Assembly: GCA_026400595.1 (NCBI GenBank)
Contig: JAPLOT010000106.1
Location: forward strand, 1-5,585
Origin: Alphaproteobacteria bacterium
Lineage (GTDB): Bacteria > Pseudomonadota > Alphaproteobacteria > Rhizobiales > Aestuariivirgaceae
Direction: 5' to 3'
DNA: 5,585 bases
Below the pieces are notes generated by a model, which saw only the letters and a program-made list of their open reading frames with translations, ran no database searches and had not been told where the DNA came from. Of the stretch, positions 1 through 5,127 are shown in pieces. The position numbers and the translations under genes were made by a program. Position 1 is the stretch's first letter. Every line of letters begins with the position of its first letter.

Positions 1-489
1 GTAGCGGGCGTTGGGGAAGGTGGGCTTGCCATCCGCTGCCACGCCGCCAATGTGATCGGGGTGGCAATGGGTGATCACCACCACGTTGATCTGGTCGGGC
101 GCGATGCCGGCAGCCGCAAGGCGCTGAGGCAGCTGGCCGCCCGCTGCAGCACCCAGCCCGGTGTCGAAGAGGACCAGTTCCTTGCCGGTGTTGACGACGA
201 CCGGCGTGAACATGTTCATGGTGACGTTGGTGGGAAGGAAGTTCGCCTCAAGCAGGGCCGCCACGTCTTCCGGCTTCTGATTGGTGCCGAAGATGGTTTC
301 CGGCTTCTCCGCCGGCCGCGTGAAGTCGAGGATGGCGGTTACCTCGTAGCCGCCGATCTTGTAGCGGTGGCTGTTGGCCGGAGCGACCCCAAGCTGGGCT
401 GTCTGGGCGCGTGCGGCGTTCGCTGGCAGAAGGGCGGCTGCTCCCGCAGCGGCAGTTCCCAACAGCACATGGCGGCGAGACGTCTTCAT
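1..489 (-). CDS. Tat-exported MBL-fold metallo-hydrolase (N-terminal part; 3' end off the window)
   Basis: The first 163 codons run from an ATG at 489 to the left edge with no stop, so the C-terminal part is missing. Residues 1-28 look like a twin-arginine signal: S-R5-R6-H-V-L-L, an alanine/leucine-rich hydrophobic stretch, then A-R-A before Gln29 as a likely cleavage site. This points to folded export to the periplasm. The mature part carries a Asp-Thr-Gly turn at 109-111 and the metal-binding motif T-H141-C-H143-P-D145-H146-I-G-G, which defines the metallo-beta-lactamase fold and normally binds two zinc ions. Family members hydrolyse beta-lactams, lactones, thioesters or phosphodiesters; nothing visible fixes the substrate, and I do not claim antibiotic resistance. 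The start is supported by AGGAGG (496-501 on the complementary strand), six bases upstream, and by the signal peptide beginning exactly there. It is divergent from the photolyase gene. Confidence 0.88.
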   Translation of the reverse strand, partial: MKTSRRHVLLGTAAAGAAALLPANAARAQTAQLGVAPANSHRYKIGGYEVTAILDFTRPAEKPETIFGTNQKPEDVAALLEANFLPTNVTMNMFTPVVVNTGKELVLFDTGLGAAAGGQLPQRLAAAGIAPDQINVVVITHCHPDHIGGVAADGKPTFPNARY

Positions 490-621
490 CGGGGTCCTCC
501 TGAAAATGGTAACGGAGAGTGATACGCTTGAATCGTGGCAAGTTATCAGTTTCTGCGCCGGTCTCACGGGCTTGTGATCGGCCGATGATCCGCGGCGAGG
601 TCGCTCCGTAGAAGGGGGACC
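490..621. promoter_or_regulatory. Divergent intergenic region between the MBL-fold hydrolase and photolyase genes
   Basis: This 132-base stretch separates two divergently transcribed genes, so it should hold promoters for both. The hydrolase side has a strong Shine-Dalgarno sequence (AGGAGG, 496-501). The photolyase side has a purine-rich AAGGGGGA (612-619). It is somewhat more AT-rich around 500-550 than the flanking genes. I could not pick a convincing pair of -35 and -10 hexamers for either direction. A perfect 10-base palindrome, ATCGGCCGAT, lies at 577-586, but it is short enough to occur by chance. No open frame, hairpin-plus-T-run terminator or repeat is evident. Confidence 0.5.
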
Positions 622-2052
622 ATGGCACAACCGTCCATTCTCTGGCTTCGGCAGGATCTGCGCCTCGCCGATCACGCAGCCCTTACGGCTGCCGCCGCTG
701 CTGGGCCGGTGATCCTTGTCTATGTTCTCGATGACGAGACCCCCGGGAACTGGTGCATGGGGGCAGCGTCGCGCTGGTGGCTTCACAAGAGCCTTGAAAG
801 CCTGGGCCGGCGTGTTCCGCTCGTTCTGCGGCGGGGGCGTGCTGATGTCGTCCTCTCGGAACTTCTCGGCCAGTCAGGGGCCACGAGCCTGCACTTCACA
901 CGCGACTACGCGCCCTGGTCCGCCGGGCTCGAGCGTCGCGTCAAGGATGCCTGCGATGCGGCGGGCGTCGCCTGTCATCGCTACGGCGGCTATCTGCTGC
1001 ATGAGCCGGAGGCAATCCGCAATGGCCTGGGAGAGGTCTACAAGGTCTACACGCCCTTCTCGAAGGCCTGCTTCGCGGCTGGTGAACCGCGCAGTCCCCG
1101 GCCGGTACCGAACTTCAAGACAAGCAACCACGCGTTGGGAAGCGACGAACTGGCCAGCTGGGATCTGCTGCCAAGGCGCCCCAACTGGGCCAAGGGGTTC
1201 GAGGCCTATTGGCAACCCGGCGAAGAGGGCGCCCGCAGCAGGCTCGCGGCCTTCATTGCCAGCGGGCTCGCCGACTATGCCGATGCGCGCGATCGTCCGG
1301 ACCGGGATGTGACCTCAAGGCTTTCCGCCCACCTGCATTTTGGCGAGATCAGTCCGGCCCAGTGCTGGCATGCGGTCCGGGCGGCGCAATCCGCGGCCAA
1401 TGGCCGCCTCGACCGGGCGGCGGAGAAGTTCCTGAAGGAAATCCTCTGGCGCGAGTTCTCCTATCACCTGCTGCACTTGCGCCCCGATCTGCCGGAACAG
1501 CCATTCCGGCCCGAGTTCTCCGCCTTCCCCTGGCAGGTGAATGAGGCGGACCTTGTCCTCTGGCAGCGGGGCCGAACGGGCTACCCCATCGTCGACGCGG
1601 GCATGCGCGAACTCTGGTCCAGCGGGATCATGCACAACCGCGTCCGCATGATCGTGGCCTCTTTCCTCATCAAGGATCTCTTGATCCCCTGGCAGGCAGG
1701 CGAACGCTGGTTCTGGGACACGCTGGTCGACGCCGACATCGCCAGCAATGCTGCAAGCTGGCAATGGGTTGCGGGGTGCGGCGCCGATGCCGCTCCCTAT
1801 TTCCGGATCTTCAATCCCGTGCTTCAGGGCGAGAAGTTCGACCCCTTGGGCGCCTATGTGCGCAAGTGGGTGCCGGAGCTTGCCCGGCTTCCCGATCCGT
1901 TCGTGCACCGGCCGTGGGAGGCGCCTACGCCGGTCTTGCAGGCGGCCGGGGTTGAACTGGGACGCAACTACCCGCATCCTCTCGTCGATCATGGCGTGGC
2001 GCGCGACCGGGCGCTCGCTGCCTTCAAGGCCATCAAGGGAGCGGCGGAATGA
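622..2052 (+). CDS. phr: Deoxyribodipyrimidine photolyase, class I (CPD photolyase)
   Basis: This 476-residue protein matches the usual length of class I photolyases. They bind cyclobutane pyrimidine dimers in DNA and split them with blue light through a reduced FAD. Residues 1 to about 135 form the Rossmann-like antenna domain (opening S-I-L-W-L-R-Q-D-L-R-L). The helical FAD domain occupies about 200-470 and contains G-R-T-G-Y-P-I-V-D-A-G-M-R (317-329), M-H-N-R (337-340), the W-Q-W core at 380-382 and A-P-Y-F-R-I-F-N-P (391-399). Aligned by eye with E. coli Phr, the electron-transfer tryptophans 382/359/306 correspond to Trp380, Trp357 and Trp304. The flavin-proximal Asn378 corresponds to Asn376. 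Asn at this position favours a repair photolyase over a plant-type cryptochrome. The ATG at 622 has a purine-rich site just upstream. The stop overlaps the next gene as ATGA. The antenna cofactor cannot be assigned from the sequence. Confidence 0.95.
   Translation: MAQPSILWLRQDLRLADHAALTAAAAAGPVILVYVLDDETPGNWCMGAASRWWLHKSLESLGRRVPLVLRRGRADVVLSELLGQSGATSLHFTRDYAPWSAGLERRVKDACDAAGVACHRYGGYLLHEPEAIRNGLGEVYKVYTPFSKACFAAGEPRSPRPVPNFKTSNHALGSDELASWDLLPRRPNWAKGFEAYWQPGEEGARSRLAAFIASGLADYADARDRPDRDVTSRLSAHLHFGEISPAQCWHAVRAAQSAANGRLDRAAEKFLKEILWREFSYHLLHLRPDLPEQPFRPEFSAFPWQVNEADLVLWQRGRTGYPIVDAGMRELWSSGIMHNRVRMIVASFLIKDLLIPWQAGERWFWDTLVDADIASNAASWQWVAGCGADAAPYFRIFNPVLQGEKFDPLGAYVRKWVPELARLPDPFVHRPWEAPTPVLQAAGVELGRNYPHPLVDHGVARDRALAAFKAIKGAAE
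2035..2051 (+). promoter_or_regulatory. Ribosome-binding site and ATGA overlap coupling phr to the FMN reductase gene
   Basis: AAGGGAG (2035-2041) lies inside the last codons of the photolyase gene, seven bases before the ATG at 2049. That ATG overlaps the photolyase TGA (2050-2052) as ATGA. The arrangement fixes the start of the downstream gene and is the classic layout for translational coupling between neighbouring genes of one mRNA. Confidence 0.75.
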
Positions 2053-2594
2053 ACATTCTTGGCATCAGCGGCGCGCTGCGCAAGGCTTCGACCAACACGG
2101 GCCTTCTGCGGGCGATGAAGGAGATGGCGCCGGCCAAGGTTACAGTCGAGGTCGCCACGCTGCATGGCATTCCGCTCTTCAACGAGGATGACGAGGCGGC
2201 GACAGGCAAGCCGCAAGCCGTGCGCGACCTTGATGCCCGTATCCGCGCCGCCGACGGTATCGTGATTGCTTGCCCGGAGTACAATTTCTCGATCCCCGGC
2301 GTGCTGAAGAATGCGACCGACTGGCTGTCGCGTGGCGGTTCGCCATTTCGCTGGAAGCGCGTCGGCATCGTCGGGGCGGGGGGCGGCCAATTCGTCGGCA
2401 CGGCTCGCGCGCAGTATCATCTTCGTCAGAACCTTCAGGCCCTGCAGGCCATTACCATGCCACGCCCCGAGGTTTTCGTGAACCACAACGAGCAGAAGTT
2501 CGATGCGGCAGGCAACCTGACCGATGACGAGACCCGCCACCATCTGGCGAAGTGGTTCGAGTCCTTCCTGGAATGGGTCGAGAAGAAGCCGTGA
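2049..2594 (+). CDS. NAD(P)H-dependent FMN reductase (ChrR/YieF-like flavodoxin fold)
   Basis: This 181-residue protein belongs to the NADPH-dependent FMN reductase family. These are soluble, usually multimeric flavodoxin-fold enzymes that use NAD(P)H to reduce bound FMN and pass electrons to quinones, chromate, azo dyes or free flavin. The phosphate-binding loop is G-I-S-G-A-L-R-K-A-S-T-N-T (5-17). The second signature is P-E-Y-N-F-S-I-P-G-V-L-K-N-A (76-89), followed by D-W-L-S-R. The third is G-G-G-Q-F-V-G-T-A-R-A-Q-Y-H-L-R (111-126), which in the family contacts the flavin and the subunit interface. Length and motif order are complete. It starts within the photolyase stop codon, so both are probably made from one mRNA. 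The physiological acceptor is unknown. Names such as chromate or quinone reductase would be guesses, so no symbol is given. It ends 9 bases from the convergent rpe stop. Confidence 0.9.
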   Translation: MNILGISGALRKASTNTGLLRAMKEMAPAKVTVEVATLHGIPLFNEDDEAATGKPQAVRDLDARIRAADGIVIACPEYNFSIPGVLKNATDWLSRGGSPFRWKRVGIVGAGGGQFVGTARAQYHLRQNLQALQAITMPRPEVFVNHNEQKFDAAGNLTDDETRHHLAKWFESFLEWVEKKP

Positions 2595-2603
2595 GGGCCA
2601 GGT

Positions 2604-3272
2604 TCAGACTGCGACGCCGGTCGCCGCCATGCGGATTGACTTGATCGCCGCGGCATAATCTTGGGTCTTGAAGATGCTCGATCCCGCGACCAGGGCATTG
2701 GCGCCTGCGCGGACGATCTCGCCAGCATTCTCCGCTCCGATACCGCCATCGACCTCGATGTCGATGTTTCGGCCGCGTGTCATCTCGCGAAGTTCCGAGA
2801 TCTTGTCGAGCATCGCCGGGATAAAGGCCTGACCGCCGAAGCCCGGATTGACCGACATGACCAGGATCAGGTCGAGCCGATCCAGTACATGCCCGAGAAC
2901 CGAGGCGGGCGTCGCCGGATTGAGCGAGACGCCGGCTTTCTTGCCCATGGCCCTGATCGCCTGCAGGGAGCGATCGAGATGAGGACCGGCTTCGGCATGG
3001 ACCGTGATGACGTCGGCCCCGGCCCTGGCGAAGCTCTCGAGATAGGGATCGACCGGCGCGATCATGAGGTGAACGTCGAAGGGCTTCCTGGTGACGCCGC
3101 GGATGGACTGCATGATCGGCGTGCCGAAGCTGATGTTGGGCACGAAGTGCCCATCCATCACATCGATATGAATCCAGTCAGCCCCGGCCGCATCGATGGC
3201 CCGAACCTCATCGCCCAGCCGCGCGAAGTCGGCGGCCAGGATCGAGGGTGCGATGATCAGCGGCCGGGCCAT
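2604..3272 (-). CDS. rpe: Ribulose-phosphate 3-epimerase
   Basis: This 222-residue protein has the typical length of the enzyme that interconverts D-ribulose 5-phosphate and D-xylulose 5-phosphate in the cytoplasm. The reaction belongs to the pentose-phosphate pathway and, where present, the Calvin cycle. The (beta/alpha)8-barrel landmarks are all visible: A-P-S10-I-L-A-A-D near the N-terminus, H35-I-D37-V-M-D-G-H-F-V-P-N, V-H68-L-M, M-S-V-N-P-G-F-G-G-Q (139-148), E-V-D175-G-G-I and the phosphate-binding G-S-S (197-199). In the family His35, Asp37, His68 and Asp175 bind the metal, and the two aspartates act as the acid/base pair. The ATG lies 4 bases after the gap stop. No good Shine-Dalgarno is seen, so translation probably depends on ribosomes arriving from gap. 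If the organism fixes CO2 this could be called cbbE, but nothing here shows that. Confidence 0.96.
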   Translation of the reverse strand: MARPLIIAPSILAADFARLGDEVRAIDAAGADWIHIDVMDGHFVPNISFGTPIMQSIRGVTRKPFDVHLMIAPVDPYLESFARAGADVITVHAEAGPHLDRSLQAIRAMGKKAGVSLNPATPASVLGHVLDRLDLILVMSVNPGFGGQAFIPAMLDKISELREMTRGRNIDIEVDGGIGAENAGEIVRAGANALVAGSSIFKTQDYAAAIKSIRMAATGVAV

Positions 3273-3276
3273 CGTG

Positions 3277-4287
3277 TCAGAGCAGCTTGCCCATGGCCAC
3301 GGCCGTGTCGCTCATGCGGTTTGAGAAGCCCCACTCGTTGTCGTACCACGACAGGACGCGCACCAGCGTACCTTCCATGACCTTGGTCTGGTCCATGTGG
3401 AACGTCGATGAATTGGCGTTGTGGTTGAAGTCGATCGAGACATTGGGCTCGTCGGTGTAGCCGAGGATGCCCTTGAGCGGGCCATCGGCCGCAGCCTTGA
3501 TGGCGGCGTTGACCTCTTCCGGCGTGGTCTTGCGCTTGGCGACGAACTTGAAGTCGACCACCGACACGTTCGGAGTGGGCACCCGGATGGCGACGCCATC
3601 GAGCTTGCCCTTGAGTTCCGGCAGCACGAGGCCCACGGCCTTGGCGGCACCCGTCGAGGTCGGGATCATCGACATGGCAGCCGCGCGGGCGCGGTAGAGA
3701 TCTTTGTGCATCGTATCCAGCGTCGGCTGGTCGCCGGTATAGGCGTGGATGGTGGTCATGAAGCCGTGATCGATGCCGACCGTATCGTTCAGCACCTTGG
3801 CCACCGGCGCGAGGCAGTTGGTGGTGCAGGAGGCATTCGAGATAACGATGTGATCCTTGGTCAGCTTGTCGTGGTTTACGCCGTAGACCACCGTGAGATC
3901 GGCGCCATCGGCGGGGGCCGAGACGATCACGCGTTTGGCGCCGGCCGTGAGGTGGGCCGAGGCCTTGTCCCTCGAAGTGAAGATCCCCGTGCATTCCAGC
4001 GCGATGTCGACGCCGAGGTCCTTCCAGGGGAGTTGGGCCGGGTCCTTGATGGCGGTCACCTTGAACTTGTCCGAACCGATGTTGATCGAGTCGCCGTCGA
4101 CCTTCACCACGTGCGGGAAGCGGCCGTGTACGGAATCGTAGCGGAGCAAGTGGGCATTGGTCTCGACCGGGCCCAGATCGTTCACGGCCACGACGTCGAT
4201 GTCCTTGCGGCCGGATTCGTAGATGGCGCGGACGATGTTGCGGCCGATACGGCCGAAGCCGTTGATGGCGACGCGGACTTTTGGCAT
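3277..4287 (-). CDS. gap: Glyceraldehyde-3-phosphate dehydrogenase, type I
   Basis: This 336-residue protein has the standard length of type I GAPDH. The enzyme reversibly converts glyceraldehyde 3-phosphate, NAD(P)+ and phosphate to 1,3-bisphosphoglycerate in glycolysis and gluconeogenesis. The N-terminal Rossmann domain opens V-A-I-N-G-F-G-R-I-G-R (6-16), with N-D37-L at the end of the second strand. The active site is S-N-A-S-C154-T-T-N-C, with the partner His181 in T-T-I-H-A-Y-T-G-D-Q. The C-terminal W-Y-D-N-E-W-G-F-S-N-R (314-324) is the family signature. GGAGG (complement of 4293-4297) lies five bases before the ATG and supports the start. Asp37 suggests NAD use. However, the residues aligning with the NAD-specific Leu187-Pro188 of Bacillus GAPDH are Thr192-Met193, so the cofactor should not be assumed. 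It is followed by rpe rather than by pgk. Confidence 0.97.
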   Translation of the reverse strand: MPKVRVAINGFGRIGRNIVRAIYESGRKDIDVVAVNDLGPVETNAHLLRYDSVHGRFPHVVKVDGDSINIGSDKFKVTAIKDPAQLPWKDLGVDIALECTGIFTSRDKASAHLTAGAKRVIVSAPADGADLTVVYGVNHDKLTKDHIVISNASCTTNCLAPVAKVLNDTVGIDHGFMTTIHAYTGDQPTLDTMHKDLYRARAAAMSMIPTSTGAAKAVGLVLPELKGKLDGVAIRVPTPNVSVVDFKFVAKRKTTPEEVNAAIKAAADGPLKGILGYTDEPNVSIDFNHNANSSTFHMDQTKVMEGTLVRVLSWYDNEWGFSNRMSDTAVAMGKLL

Positions 4288-4325
4288 GGAGACCTCCGTT
4301 GCAAATGACCTTGGATTTCTGCGCC

Positions 4326-4354
4326 CTTATAGCCAATCCTGGGCAGGGCGGAAG
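4326..4354 (-). promoter_or_regulatory. Possible sigma-70-type promoter for gap-rpe
   Basis: In the 88-base space between the regulator stop and the gap start, read on the minus strand, TATAAG (complement of 4326-4331) makes a reasonable -10 element. The hexamer 17 bases upstream is CTTCCG (complement of 4349-4354), a poor -35. The implied start of transcription would leave roughly 30 bases before the gap ATG, enough for the good ribosome-binding site. An activator might compensate for the weak -35, but none is shown. This is a pattern match only. Confidence 0.3.
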
Positions 4355-4375
4355 GGGAAATCAGAGGTACGCCCC

Positions 4376-5029
4376 TCAGCGGCCTGGCTGTGCGAAGTGT
4401 CGCGGGAAAAAGGCGGCCAGCGAGGCCTGCATGATCTGGTTGCATTCCTGCGGCGTCAGTCGGCCGGTGAGACCGCTGCCGGACTGGGCGACCGCCAGCC
4501 AGAGTCCATCGCCCATGGCATCCAGAGCTTTCATGGTGATATCGGGATCGAGATCGTAGCCGCCCGACTCTACCAGGGAACGACAAAACCTTTCCCCGGC
4601 GACAAGCCGCTCGGCGTCGAAGCCGGCACAGAGTTCCTCGTAGATCGGCCGTCCCTGCGACTCGCCCCAGAAGGCAATCCAGGCAGCAAGCTTGTCGGGT
4701 GTGTAGACGTCCGGATTGAAATCCGCCAGCACCAGTGCCGAGAGCTTGGCGGCAGGATTGTCGTCGGCCGCGGCGACGGCCTGTTTCCAGTTGTTGTAGT
4801 ATTCCTCCGCAAGGAAGCGCAGAACCGAGGCGAGGAGTTCGTCCTTGCTGACGAAGTGGAAGATGATGATGCCGGTCGACAATCCGGCGGCCTTGGCCAC
4901 GTCGGCGACCGTCAGCGCCGCATAGCCCTTCAAGGCGAGGACGCGGATCGTTGCCTCGATCAACTGCTGCTTGCGCACCTCCTTCGAGGCCTTGCGCCCA
5001 AGCCCAGAGTCGGCGGCCGACGATGGCAT
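4376..5029 (-). CDS. TetR-family transcriptional regulator, BetI-like
   Basis: This 217-residue protein has the length and two-part layout of TetR repressors. The N-terminal DNA-binding part holds Q-Q-L-I-E-A-T (21-27) and the helix-turn-helix at about 39-58 (L-T-V-A-D-V-A-K-A-A-G-L-S-T-G-I-I), then the turn F-V-S-K-D-E-L-L. The start of this domain and the C-terminal A-A-W-I-A-F-W (115-121) and D-G-L-W-L-A-V-A-Q-S-G (174-184) resemble BetI, the choline-responsive repressor of betaine synthesis genes. The frame is open further upstream, to about 5365, but that part overlaps the methyltransferase and looks like no known protein. The ATG at 5029 is chosen because GGAGG lies eight bases before it and BetI homology starts just after. 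Its ATG overlaps the ancestral methyltransferase TGA (TGATG), so it probably controls that gene's operon. The ligand is inferred, not shown, hence no symbol. Confidence 0.88.
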   Translation of the reverse strand: MPSSAADSGLGRKASKEVRKQQLIEATIRVLALKGYAALTVADVAKAAGLSTGIIIFHFVSKDELLASVLRFLAEEYYNNWKQAVAAADDNPAAKLSALVLADFNPDVYTPDKLAAWIAFWGESQGRPIYEELCAGFDAERLVAGERFCRSLVESGGYDLDPDITMKALDAMGDGLWLAVAQSGSGLTGRLTPQECNQIMQASLAAFFPRHFAQPGR

Positions 5030-5042
5030 CAGACAGGCCTCC
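5027..5042 (-). promoter_or_regulatory. Ribosome-binding site and TGATG junction deciding the TetR start
   Basis: On the minus strand GGAGG (complement of 5038-5042) sits eight bases before the ATG at 5029-5027. The first base pair of that ATG is shared with the TGA (5029-5031) that closes the methyltransferase frame. The junction indicates original translational coupling between the two genes. Because the methyltransferase now meets an amber codon about 100 bases earlier, ribosomes would mostly stop before this junction. The regulator must then rely on its own site. Confidence 0.7.
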
Positions 5043-5127
5043 GGGCGCGGATATGGGTGGGGCAATGTTCGCCGCTGTCCAGAACCTTCAACATGCGGCT
5101 CCAGATCTCGATGTTGTGGTCCACGAA
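5029..5127 (-). pseudogene. Detached C-terminal remnant of the methyltransferase frame after an in-frame TAG
   Basis: Immediately after the amber codon at 5128-5130 the same frame stays open for 32 codons and closes with TGA at 5029-5031. The encoded tail, F-V-D-H-N-I-E-I-W-S-R-M-L-K-V-L, then D-S-G-E-H-C-P-T-H-I-R-A-R-R-P-V, looks like the usual C-terminus of this methyltransferase group. A ...L-D-S-G-E-H-x-P-T-H-x-R-x-R... ending is one I recall in homologs. No start codon with a clear ribosome-binding site precedes it, so it is unlikely to be translated alone. It is best seen as the last part of a gene split by a nonsense substitution or, less likely, a sequencing error. Confidence 0.7.

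Noticed and set aside
577..586. ATCGGCCGAT palindrome in the divergent intergenic region as an operator.
   Set aside because: It is only 10 bases, the flanking bases do not extend the symmetry and there is no second copy. Chance is sufficient in GC-rich DNA.
1315..1992. Minus-strand open frame of about 225 codons opposite the photolyase.
   Set aside because: It is an antisense shadow of the conserved FAD domain and has no ribosome-binding site or domain evidence.
4288..4297. GGAG-GT-CTCC before gap as a regulatory hairpin.
   Set aside because: Four-base arms with a two-base loop cannot form a stable stem. It is explained by the Shine-Dalgarno sequence.
3421..4308. Long plus-strand open frame (about 295 codons) opposite gap.
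   Set aside because: Its composition is the pattern expected from the antisense strand of a GC-rich gene. gap has all catalytic motifs, and the antisense protein shows no recognisable domain.
3257..4336. Minus-strand open frame of about 359 codons overlapping gap in another frame.
   Set aside because: It is Arg/Gly/His-rich with no family resemblance, a frame shadow of gap.
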